64,000 bases of DNA from Paracoccus aestuariivivens. Lineage in GTDB: Bacteria > Pseudomonadota > Alphaproteobacteria > Rhodobacterales > Rhodobacteraceae. Positions within the stretch are counted from its first letter, which is position 1. Each line of letters opens with the position of its first letter. The position numbers were made by a program, and so were the translations under genes. The stretch is taken from the NCBI RefSeq assembly GCF_009711225.1, contig NZ_WMIE01000004.1:186001-250000 (forward strand), in the 5' to 3' direction. The notes under the pieces were generated by a model that was not told where the DNA came from, did no database searches, and saw nothing but the letters and a program-made list of their open reading frames with translations. Below, piece by piece: positions 42,442 to 50,038 of this stretch.

Positions 42442-43421
42442 AGCTGGCCGCCCAGCTCGTCCTCGATATGGACGCGGATGATCTCGTCGAAGCTCGATTC
42501 AGCGGTGAAGCCCAGTTCGCGGGCGCGCTTGGCCTCGAAGCCCGGAGCCCAGCCTTCGCACATGCGCATGATCATCTCGTTCGGTTCGCGGCGGATCAGG
42601 TTCACGGCCTTGTCGCCCGCGATGCGGCGCAAAGCCTCGATCTGCTCGCCAACCGTGGCGCTAAGCCCCGGCATCGACAGGTTGCGGCGCGGGCCGACCA
42701 GATCAACGTCGATGGTCGCGGCATGCAGCATGAAGCCCACCGCCGAGCGTGGCGAGGTGTGCCAGTGGCGGATCGATTCCGGGACCGGCAGCACGGCCTC
42801 CTGCCCGACCAGCGGTTCACGCAGGATGTTCGAGAAGAAGCCCGAGGCCGCCGCATTCGGCTTGCCGGGACGGATGCAGACCGTGGGCAGGCGGATGCCA
42901 ATGCCGTCAAAGAAACCACGGCGCGAGTAATCGGCCAGCAACAGCTCGCTCATCGCCTTTTGCGTGCCATAGCTGGTCAGCGGCGTGGTGTGGAAATCGT
43001 CGGGGATCGGGAAGGGCAGCGGCGCGCCGACCACCGCGATGCTTGATGCAAAGACCACACGCGGACGGTAGCCATCCTCAGCCTGCGCCAAACGGATCGC
43101 GTCGAACAGCGCCCGCGTGCCGTCAAGGTTGATGCGGTAGCCCTTTTCGAAATCAAGCTCGGCCTCGCCCGAGACGATAGCGGCCAGATGATAGATCACG
43201 TCGGGACGTGTAGCGATCAGCTTTTCCGCCGTTCCGGCATCGGACAGGTCGGCGGTCAGGCAGGACACCTTGCCGGTAAAGCCCGCAGGCGCTTCAGGGG
43301 CAAAGACATCGACCAGCGTCAGCGCGTCGATCGCGCGCCCGCCCAGCCCGCCCTCGGCCACCAGCCGTTGCGTCAGCTTGCGCCCCACCATGCCGGCCGC
43401 GCCAATGATCAGAATATGCAT
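42438..43421 (-). CDS. denD: DenD-like NAD-dependent sugar-acid dehydrogenase (extended SDR)
   Basis: A 327-residue extended SDR starting MHILIIGAAGMVGRKLTQRL with GGAGGAGG about 7 bases upstream. Motifs are GAAGMVGRK, HLAAIVSGEAELDFEKGYR, the active-site SSIAVVGAPLP with YGTQK near residue 153, and RPGKPNAAASGFFSNILREP near 184. This pattern is characteristic of D-erythronate dehydrogenase (DenD). The usual erythronate partners (isomerase, kinase, decarboxylase) are absent here, so the substrate could be another aldonate. First gene of the minus-strand operon, divergent from the FAD oxidase. Confidence 0.8.
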   Translation of the reverse strand: MHILIIGAAGMVGRKLTQRLVAEGGLGGRAIDALTLVDVFAPEAPAGFTGKVSCLTADLSDAGTAEKLIATRPDVIYHLAAIVSGEAELDFEKGYRINLDGTRALFDAIRLAQAEDGYRPRVVFASSIAVVGAPLPFPIPDDFHTTPLTSYGTQKAMSELLLADYSRRGFFDGIGIRLPTVCIRPGKPNAAASGFFSNILREPLVGQEAVLPVPESIRHWHTSPRSAVGFMLHAATIDVDLVGPRRNLSMPGLSATVGEQIEALRRIAGDKAVNLIRREPNEMIMRMCEGWAPGFEAKRARELGFTAESSFDEIIRVHIEDELGGQL

Positions 43422-43461
43422 GTTGTCCTCCTCCTTCCGACTCAATCGAACCGGATTTATA

Positions 43462-43478
43462 TGGTTGTCTGATAACCT
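43462..43478. promoter_or_regulatory. GntR-type operator candidate, site 1
   Basis: TGGTTGTC-T-GATAACCT is a near-palindrome (6 of 8 pairs) in the divergent gap between denD and the FAD oxidase. A similar motif (12 of 17 bases identical, core GTTGTCTGA) is upstream of xylX. FCD-type GntR regulators bind dyads of this form, and the gntR gene at 44999 lies between the two sites. Confidence 0.5.
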
Positions 43479-43534
43479 GATCTCTGTATGATGCAAGCCG
43501 TTTTCACGCCACAGGCGACCGGGAGGGTCACGAC

Positions 43535-44965
43535 ATGGAACAAGATCTGCTAGGGACCAGCGTTGCGCTGGCCGAGCGTCTGCGCGCGACCCTTGGCGAC
43601 ATCGTCCTGACCGGCGCGGAAATGGCGGAATATTGCCGCGACTGGCATGGCGATGTCCAAAGCGGCGCGGTTGCGGTGCTGCGTCCGCGCGATACTGCCG
43701 AGGTCTCGGCCGGCGTCCGCGCCTGCGCCGAACTGGGTCTGGGCATAATCCCGCAAGGCGGCCGCACGGGCCTCGTGCTGGGGGGCGTCCCCGATGCGCC
43801 GGAAGATCAGGTCGTCCTGACGCTGGAGCGCATGACCCGCATCCGCCAGATCGACGCCGATGATTTCTCGGCAGTGATCGAGGCGGGCGTCGTGCTGGAG
43901 GCTTTCAAGGACGAGGCCGCGAAACAGGGCCTGTTCTTCCCGCTGGCGCTTGGCGCGCAGGGCAGCTGCCAGATCGGTGGCAATGTCTCGACCAATGCGG
44001 GCGGGGTGAACGTCCTGCGCTATGGCATGACACGCGAACTGGTGCTGGGATTGGAAGTCGTGCTGCCCGACGGCTCGGTCTTTGACGGGCTGTCGAGCCT
44101 GCGTAAGGACAATCGCGGCATCGACCTGAAGCAGCTTTTCATCGGGGCCGAGGGGACGCTGGGCATTATCACCGCCGTCTCGGTCAAGCTGCTGCCGCAG
44201 CCCGAACACGTCGCGACCGCCCTTCTGGCGCTGAACTCGCTGCCCGACGCGATCGAGCTTTACCGCCGTGCCCGCCGCCAATGCTGCGACCTGATGTCGG
44301 CCTTTGAATTCATGCCCCCCCTCGCCTTCCAACTGGCGCAGGAGGGCATCCCCGATCTTCAGCTGCCCATCGCGCCGGAGCATCCGGCCTATGCGCTGGT
44401 CGAGATTTCCGGCTCGGGCCTTGTCGATATCGACGACCTGATGGCGCGTTTCCTTGAATCTGCGATGGAGGACGGGCTGGTCGTCGATGGCGTCATCGCC
44501 CAATCGCAAGCGCAGGCCAAGAACATCTGGCTGATCCGCGAGGGCATGAACGAAGGCCAAGCCAAACGCGGCAAGCATATGCGGACCGATATCTCGGTCC
44601 CGCTCTCGCGCCTGGCCGATTTCGTGGCCGAGGCCGAGGCAGCGGTTCTGGCCGAAATGCCTGGCGCGGTTTGCGTGTCCTACGGCCATGTCGGCGACGG
44701 CAACGTCCACCTGAATGTGCTTCCCGACCTCTCGCTGGGTGAAGACAGCGTGGACGCCCAGATCCTGAAATCGAAGAAGCTGGTGAATGCGGTATTGGAC
44801 CGCTTCAACGGCTCGATCAGCGCCGAACATGGCATCGGCCGCCTCAAGAAACCCGATTTTGTCGAACGTCTGCCCGAGACGCGGCGTCAGCTATTGCTGG
44901 CGATCAAGAATGCCGTCGATCCGCTCTGGACAATGAATCCCGGTTGCCAGATCGACCGGACCTGA
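43535..44965 (+). CDS. FAD-binding oxidase, GlcD/D-2-hydroxyacid dehydrogenase family
   Basis: A 476-residue flavoprotein with a PCMH-type FAD domain (IIPQGGRTGLVLGGVP near residue 71, GAQGSCQIGGNVSTNAGGVNVLRYG near 144, FIGAEGTLGIITAVSVKLLP near 215) and a C-terminal FAD-oxidase domain ending YGHVGDGNVHLNV near 385 and FNGSISAEHGIGRLKK. It oxidises a 2-hydroxyacid such as D-lactate, glycolate or D-2-hydroxyglutarate and passes electrons to the respiratory chain. Its regulon suggests an acid arising from sugar-acid breakdown. Confidence 0.87.
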   Translation: MEQDLLGTSVALAERLRATLGDIVLTGAEMAEYCRDWHGDVQSGAVAVLRPRDTAEVSAGVRACAELGLGIIPQGGRTGLVLGGVPDAPEDQVVLTLERMTRIRQIDADDFSAVIEAGVVLEAFKDEAAKQGLFFPLALGAQGSCQIGGNVSTNAGGVNVLRYGMTRELVLGLEVVLPDGSVFDGLSSLRKDNRGIDLKQLFIGAEGTLGIITAVSVKLLPQPEHVATALLALNSLPDAIELYRRARRQCCDLMSAFEFMPPLAFQLAQEGIPDLQLPIAPEHPAYALVEISGSGLVDIDDLMARFLESAMEDGLVVDGVIAQSQAQAKNIWLIREGMNEGQAKRGKHMRTDISVPLSRLADFVAEAEAAVLAEMPGAVCVSYGHVGDGNVHLNVLPDLSLGEDSVDAQILKSKKLVNAVLDRFNGSISAEHGIGRLKKPDFVERLPETRRQLLLAIKNAVDPLWTMNPGCQIDRT

Positions 44966-44998
44966 CAAAGCTCGGGGCAAAAATTGGGGGGAGAAACC

Positions 44999-45715
44999 AT
45001 GGTTCAGGGATTCAGGCAGATCGCGCGGAACGAGCATCTGCCCGCGCGCATCGCCGCGCAATTCGCCGAGCGCATCCATCGCGGCGACATCAAGCCCGGC
45101 GACAAGCTGCCGACCGAGCACGCTCTGTCGCAGACTTTCGGCGTCAGCCGCACGGTCATCCGCGAGGCCATCGCGCAACTGCGCAACGAAGGCCTTGTCG
45201 AAACCCGTCAGGGCATCGGGGCTTTCGTCATCGAACGTCAGGCCCGCCATATCCGGTTGGGCGATGGTGGGCAGATGGACAAGCACGCCTTCACCGATCT
45301 TTACCAATTGCGCGTGCCGCTGGAGATCGAAGCGGCAGGCCTAGCTGCATTGCATCGCTCGGACGAGCAAATGCAGATGCTTGACGCGGCGCTGGCCAAG
45401 ATGAATTCCTCGATCGACTGGAACACCGAAGGGGTCGCGGCGGATCTGGAATTCCACCGCATCATCGCACTGGCGACCGGCAATCACTACTTCGACCAAT
45501 TCATCAGCGCCGTCGCCGACCGCGTCGGCCATGCCATCGTGACCGCCCGCGAGGCGATCATGTTCGACGAGATCATGGCCATCACCATCGAAGAACACGG
45601 CGCGATCCGCGATGCGATTCTGACCCAGGACGCCCACGCGGCCCGCGACGCCATGCGCCGCCACCTGAAAGGATCGGCCCATCGGGTCGGGTTGGAGCTG
45701 GAATTCTTCGGCTGA
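44999..45715 (+). CDS. GntR/FadR-subfamily (FCD) transcriptional regulator
   Basis: A 238-residue regulator. The winged helix is FAERIHRGDIKPGDKLPTEHALSQTFGVSRTVIREAIAQLRNEGLVETRQGIGAFV, and the all-helical FCD domain covers about residues 95-230 with metal-ligand-like DLEFHRII and EEHGAIRDAI. The ATG at 44999 follows GGGGGGAGA; an upstream TTG frame is rejected. It sits between the two matching dyads and probably controls both divergent arms of the sugar-acid locus. Confidence 0.9.
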   Translation: MVQGFRQIARNEHLPARIAAQFAERIHRGDIKPGDKLPTEHALSQTFGVSRTVIREAIAQLRNEGLVETRQGIGAFVIERQARHIRLGDGGQMDKHAFTDLYQLRVPLEIEAAGLAALHRSDEQMQMLDAALAKMNSSIDWNTEGVAADLEFHRIIALATGNHYFDQFISAVADRVGHAIVTAREAIMFDEIMAITIEEHGAIRDAILTQDAHAARDAMRRHLKGSAHRVGLELEFFG

Positions 45716-45807
45716 ATCCGCAGGTTAATTAATCAGATAATTAATTCCACCGCCCGCCGATTTGTCTGTGGACAGAAAAGTTCCCTGCCGTTAATCATCG
45801 GGTCATA

Positions 45808-45824
45808 ATGTTGTCTGACACCAT
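45808..45824. promoter_or_regulatory. GntR-type operator candidate, site 2
   Basis: ATGTTGTC-T-GACACCAT is a near-perfect dyad (7 of 8 pairs) about 50 bases upstream of the xylX start. It shares the core GTTGTCTGA with site 1 near 43470. The same intergenic region (45716-45874) also holds an AT-rich dyad around TTAATTAATCAGATAATTAA just after gntR. Confidence 0.55.
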
Positions 45825-45874
45825 GACGTGTCGGCGCGGCGCGTGGAGGCGTCGCGAGAGAATGGGAGGTTGCA

Positions 45875-47041
45875 TTGACTTCAACTCAACTGTTGAAGGC
45901 GGACGGTATTCTGCCCGTCGACGCCGAAAACGCAGTCCTGATCGGTCGGGTCTGGTCGAGTGCGGCAAACGGCCCCTGCCCCGTCACGCTGAAGAATGGC
46001 CGCGTTCTGGACCTCAGCCAGATCGCCGCCACGGTCTCGACCCTGCTGGAACGTGACGACCTGCTAGCTGTGCTGGCCTCAAGCGATCTCCCCGATCTGG
46101 GCGCGCTCGACGACTTCCTGAACGGCTCGGCCGGCCGCCTTCTGGCCCCGATCGACCTGCAGGCCGTCAAGGCAGCAGGCGTGACTTTCGCCGACAGCAT
46201 GCTGGAGCGCGTGATCGAGGAACAGGCCCGCGGCGACAGCGCCCGCGCCAACGAAATCCGCGCCCGTCTTGCTCCGGTCATCGGGGAAAGCCTGCGCGGC
46301 GTCGCCGCCGGGTCCGAGAAGGCCGCGCAAGTAAAAGCCTTGCTGCAGGAAATGAACCTGTGGTCGCAATATCTGGAAGTAGGCATCGGCCCCGACGCCG
46401 AGATCTTCACCAAGGCGCAGCCGATGTCCTCGGTCGGCTGCGGCGACAAGGTCGGCCTGCACCCGATTTCCGAATGGAACAACCCCGAGCCGGAAGTGGT
46501 CATGGTCACCCGCTCGGACGGCACCATCCTTGGCGCGACCTTGGGCAATGACGTGAACCTGCGCGATGTCGAGGGCCGCTCGGCCCTGCTGCTGGGCAAG
46601 GCCAAGGACAACAACGCCTCGTGCTCGATCGGGCCGTTCATCCGACTGTTCGATGGCGACTTCACCCTTGCCACGGTCGAGCAGGCCGTCGTCACCCTGC
46701 TGGTGCAAGGCGAGGACGGGTTCGAGATGACAGGTGAAAGCCCCCTTGCCGCGATCAGCCGCAAGCCCGCCGATCTGGTCGGGCAGATGCGCAACCGCTC
46801 GCACCAATACCCGGACGGCGCGGTGCTGTTCCTTGGCACCATGTTCGCGCCCGTCAAGGACCGGCGCGGCGCGGGGCAAGGCTTCACCCATGAGATCGGC
46901 GACCGCGTCGAGATCGCGACCCCGAAACTCGGGCGTCTGGTGAACTGGGTCGACCGTTCCGACGTTTGTCCGGAATGGGTCTTCGGGACCCGCGAACTGC
47001 TGCGCAACCTTGTGGCGCGCGGCCTGGGAGAGAAGGTCTGA
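45875..47041 (+). CDS. xylX: 2-keto-3-deoxy-D-xylonate dehydratase (FAH family)
   Basis: A 388-residue fumarylacetoacetase-fold enzyme. The stretch LLAPIDLQAVKAAGVTFADS, SQYLEVGIGPDAEIFTKA, WNNPEPEVVMV, GNDVNLRDVEGRSALLLGKA and KDNNASCSIGPF follows Caulobacter XylX closely, with the acidic metal ligands in the E-x-E/D pattern. It removes water from 2-keto-3-deoxy-xylonate to give alpha-ketoglutarate semialdehyde. The start is a TTG at 45875 with GGGAGGT upstream, which is unusual in this window. It leads the TRAP transporter genes. Confidence 0.88.
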   Translation: MTSTQLLKADGILPVDAENAVLIGRVWSSAANGPCPVTLKNGRVLDLSQIAATVSTLLERDDLLAVLASSDLPDLGALDDFLNGSAGRLLAPIDLQAVKAAGVTFADSMLERVIEEQARGDSARANEIRARLAPVIGESLRGVAAGSEKAAQVKALLQEMNLWSQYLEVGIGPDAEIFTKAQPMSSVGCGDKVGLHPISEWNNPEPEVVMVTRSDGTILGATLGNDVNLRDVEGRSALLLGKAKDNNASCSIGPFIRLFDGDFTLATVEQAVVTLLVQGEDGFEMTGESPLAAISRKPADLVGQMRNRSHQYPDGAVLFLGTMFAPVKDRRGAGQGFTHEIGDRVEIATPKLGRLVNWVDRSDVCPEWVFGTRELLRNLVARGLGEKV

Positions 47042-47043
47042 CA

Positions 47044-47583
47044 ATGGTCAAATCCGCGATCGACCTGTTCTATCGCCTGCTCGACATCGTGCTTGTCGTC
47101 TTGATCGGCGGGATGGCGGTGATGGTCTTCGTCAATGTCGTCATGCGCTACGCCATGAACTCGGGCATTCCGGTGACCGAGGAGCTGTCGCGCTTCTTCT
47201 TCGTCTGGCTGACCTTCATCGGTGCCGTCGTGGCCCATCGCCACAACCTGCATATGGGGATGGAGACCTTTGTCGCCATGCTCGGCAAGGGCGGACGCAA
47301 GCTGATGATGGGGCTGTCGGACCTGATGATCATCGGTTGCTCGGCAGTGTTGTTCATCGGCACCTGGAAGCAGCTTCCGATCAACAATTCGATGACCGCG
47401 CCGGTCTCGGGCATCCCGATGTCATGGGTCTATGGCACGGGTCTGTTCACCGCGACCTGCATCATCCTAATCACCGCCGAGCGTCTGATCCGCCTGATAA
47501 CGGGCAATGTCAGCGACGCCGAGATCGCCGCCTTCGCCGGTGAGCGCCATTCCATCGAAGAACTCTCGGAGCGGGCGCTATGA
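47044..47583 (+). CDS. TRAP transporter small permease DctQ
   Basis: A 179-residue membrane protein with four hydrophobic helices (IVLVVLIGGMAVMVFVNVVM, FFFVWLTFIGAVVAH, LMIIGCSAVLFIGTW, GTGLFTATCIILITAERLI). The motif PVTEELSRFFFVWLTFIGAVV is typical of DctQ. The ATG at 47044 lies two bases after the xylX stop. It overlaps dctM by 4 bases. Substrate inferred: the acid handled by XylD/XylX. Confidence 0.9.
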   Translation: MVKSAIDLFYRLLDIVLVVLIGGMAVMVFVNVVMRYAMNSGIPVTEELSRFFFVWLTFIGAVVAHRHNLHMGMETFVAMLGKGGRKLMMGLSDLMIIGCSAVLFIGTWKQLPINNSMTAPVSGIPMSWVYGTGLFTATCIILITAERLIRLITGNVSDAEIAAFAGERHSIEELSERAL

Positions 47584-48857
47584 CCCTGATCGTCTTTATC
47601 GTCTCGCTCATCGGCGCAATGTCCATCGGCGTTCCGGTTGCCTTCGCGCTGATCTTCTGCGGCGTCATGCTGATGACCTATATGGGCATGTTCAACACCC
47701 AGATCATTGCCCAGAACATGATGATCGGCGCGGATACCTTCACGCTGCTGGCCATTCCCTTCTTCGTCCTCGCGGGCGAGCTGATGAATGCGGGTGGCCT
47801 CTCCAAGCGCATCATCGACTTCTCGATCGCTTGTGTCGGCCATATCCGTGGCGGCCTTGGCTTCGTGGCGATCTTCGCCGCAATCATCATGGCCTCGATC
47901 TCGGGTTCGGCGGCTGCTGATACCGCGGCGCTGGCCGCGATCCTGATCCCGATGATGGCCAAGGCGGGCTATAACGTGCCGCGTTCGGCGGGCCTGATCG
48001 CTGCGGGTGGCGTCATCGCGCCGGTCATTCCGCCCTCGATGGCCTTCATCGTCTTCGGCGTTGCTGCGAACGTCTCGATCTCGAAACTGTTCATGGCGGG
48101 CGTCGTACCGGGCATTCTGATGGGCGTTGTCCTGATGATCACCTGGACCATCGTCGCCGGTAAGGACAATGTCGAAACCCTACCGAAGGCCAGCTGGGCC
48201 GAGCGTGGCCGCGCCGCGTCCCGTGCGATCTGGGCGCTTGGCATGCCGGTCATCATCCTTGGCGGCATCAAGATGGGCGTCGTCACCCCCACCGAGGCCG
48301 CCGTCGTCGCCGCCTTCTACGCGCTGTTCGTGGGCCTGTTCGTGTACCGCGAACTGAAGCTGTCGCAACTGCCCGCCGTGCTGCTGTCAGCTGGCCGGAC
48401 CACGGCAGCGATCATGTTCCTTGTCTGCGCGGCGCTGGTTTCGGCCTGGCTGATCACGGCGGCGAACATCCCGAACGAGATCACCAAATATATCGAGCCG
48501 CTGATCGACAATCCGAAGCTGCTGATGGCTGCGATCATGGTCCTGATCCTGATCGTGGGCACCGCGCTGGACCTGACGCCGACAATCCTGATCCTGACGC
48601 CGGTGCTGCTGCCGATCGTCGTCAAGGCCGGCATCGACCCGATCTACTTTGGCGTCATGTTCATCATGAACTGCTGCATCGGTCTGCTGACCCCGCCCGT
48701 CGGCGTGGTGCTGAACGTGGTCAGCGGCGTCGGCAAGATCCCCTTAGGCAAAGTGATCACCGGCGTCTGGCCGTTCCTGATCGCCGAAGTACTAGTCTTG
48801 TTCATCTTCGTGCTGTTCCCGGAACTCATCACCGTTCCGGCAAGCTGGCTCTACTAA
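47580..48857 (+). CDS. TRAP transporter large permease DctM
   Basis: A 425-residue membrane protein with about 12 helices. Typical DctM motifs: AIPFFVLAGELMNAGGLSKRI near residue 58, GSAAADTAALAAILIPMM near 109, GVIAPVIPPSMAFIVFG near 145 and the late GLLTPPVGVVLNVV. It drives sodium- or proton-coupled import together with DctQ and DctP. Confidence 0.93.
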   Translation: MTLIVFIVSLIGAMSIGVPVAFALIFCGVMLMTYMGMFNTQIIAQNMMIGADTFTLLAIPFFVLAGELMNAGGLSKRIIDFSIACVGHIRGGLGFVAIFAAIIMASISGSAAADTAALAAILIPMMAKAGYNVPRSAGLIAAGGVIAPVIPPSMAFIVFGVAANVSISKLFMAGVVPGILMGVVLMITWTIVAGKDNVETLPKASWAERGRAASRAIWALGMPVIILGGIKMGVVTPTEAAVVAAFYALFVGLFVYRELKLSQLPAVLLSAGRTTAAIMFLVCAALVSAWLITAANIPNEITKYIEPLIDNPKLLMAAIMVLILIVGTALDLTPTILILTPVLLPIVVKAGIDPIYFGVMFIMNCCIGLLTPPVGVVLNVVSGVGKIPLGKVITGVWPFLIAEVLVLFIFVLFPELITVPASWLY

Positions 48858-48890
48858 TCACTGCTTTTCCATCATCTGGGAGGAAACCAA

Positions 48891-49904
48891 ATGAAAAGCT
48901 CTGCACTCAAGGCCGTGTTGCTGGTCTCGACCGTTCTCGGCGCCGCCACCCCCGCCATGGCCGAGTTCCAGGACCGCAACTTCCGCGTCTCGAACGGCAT
49001 CAACGAGGACCACCCCGTCAATAACGGCATGAAGGCCATGCAGGTCTGTCTGGACGAAAAGACCGGCGGCAAGATGAAGATGACCGGTTTCTGGGGCGGC
49101 GCGCTTGGCGGCGACCTGCAAGCCACCCAAGCCCTGCGCTCGGGCGTGCAAGAGGCGGTCGTGACTTCCTCCTCGCCGCTGGTCGGCATCGTCCCGGCAT
49201 TGGGCGTCTTCGACCTGCCGTTCTTGTTCCGCAGCAACGAAGAAGCCTACGAAGTCATGGACGGCGAGTTCGGTGATTTCCTGAACGAGAAACTGGACGC
49301 TGCGGGCCTCGTGAACCTCGCCTATTGGGAAAACGGCTTCCGCAACGTCTCGAACTCGAAGTTGCCGATCACCAAATGGGAAGACTTCGAAGGTCTGAAA
49401 CTGCGCGTGATGCAGAACAACATCTTCCTCGACAGCTTCTCTAACTTCGGCGCGAACGCGACGCCGATGGCCTTTGGCGAGGTCTTCTCGGCGCTGGAAA
49501 CCAAGGCGATCGACGCGCAGGAAAACCCCTATGTGACGCTCGACACCTCGAAATTCTACGAGGTCCAGTCCTACGTCTCCGAGACCAAGCACGCCTACAC
49601 GCCGTTCCTGTTCCTGTTCTCGAAGGCGATCTTCAACACCTACTCGCCCGAGGAACAGCAAGCCCTGCGTGACTGCGCCGCCGTCGGTCGCGACGAAGAG
49701 CGCAAGGTTATTCAAGAACTGAACAAGGCCTCGTTGGCCAAGGTCGAAGCGGCTGGCCTCAAGTTCAACACGATCACGCCCGAAGAACAGGCCCGCATGC
49801 TCGAGAAGTCGCAAATCGTCTACGAAAAGCACAAGGCCGAGATCGGCGAGGACGTTGTCGACAACGTGCAAAAGAAACTGGCCGAAATCCGCGCCAAAAA
49901 CTGA
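48891..49904 (+). CDS. TRAP transporter periplasmic solute receptor DctP
   Basis: A 337-residue protein with a Sec signal peptide (MKSSALKAVLLVSTVLGAATPAMAEF). DctP motifs: GINEDHPVNNGMKAM, TKWEDFEGLKLRVMQN near residue 159 and the Arg that binds carboxylate (LRV), then AFGEVFSALETKAIDAQENPY near 193. GGGAGG lies about 10 bases upstream. Linked to xylX, so a sugar acid such as xylonate is the likely ligand. Confidence 0.9.
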   Translation: MKSSALKAVLLVSTVLGAATPAMAEFQDRNFRVSNGINEDHPVNNGMKAMQVCLDEKTGGKMKMTGFWGGALGGDLQATQALRSGVQEAVVTSSSPLVGIVPALGVFDLPFLFRSNEEAYEVMDGEFGDFLNEKLDAAGLVNLAYWENGFRNVSNSKLPITKWEDFEGLKLRVMQNNIFLDSFSNFGANATPMAFGEVFSALETKAIDAQENPYVTLDTSKFYEVQSYVSETKHAYTPFLFLFSKAIFNTYSPEEQQALRDCAAVGRDEERKVIQELNKASLAKVEAAGLKFNTITPEEQARMLEKSQIVYEKHKAEIGEDVVDNVQKKLAEIRAKN

Positions 49905-49995
49905 CCCTGTCGGCCGCGCGACCCAAGGTGGCGCGGCCAATGCATCGGCGCGGTTGAATGCCGTGCGTTTGCCCCTTGTCCCTTCCCCCCGACTT

Positions 49996-50026
49996 GTCGG
50001 GCCGCCTTGTCGGCCCGACCTTTTTT
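49996..50026 (+). terminator. Intrinsic terminator after the TRAP operon
   Basis: GTCGGGCCG and CGGCCCGAC form a perfect 9-bp stem with a CCTTGT loop followed by six Ts. It ends only 12 bases before the ATG of the enolase-superfamily pseudogene, so that gene is separated from the TRAP transcript. Confidence 0.88.
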
Positions 50027-50038
50027 CGGGAGCCTCCC

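Noticed and set aside
43550..44830. Open frame antisense to the FAD oxidase
   Set aside because: Shadow of a conserved flavoprotein; no domain or credible start signals.
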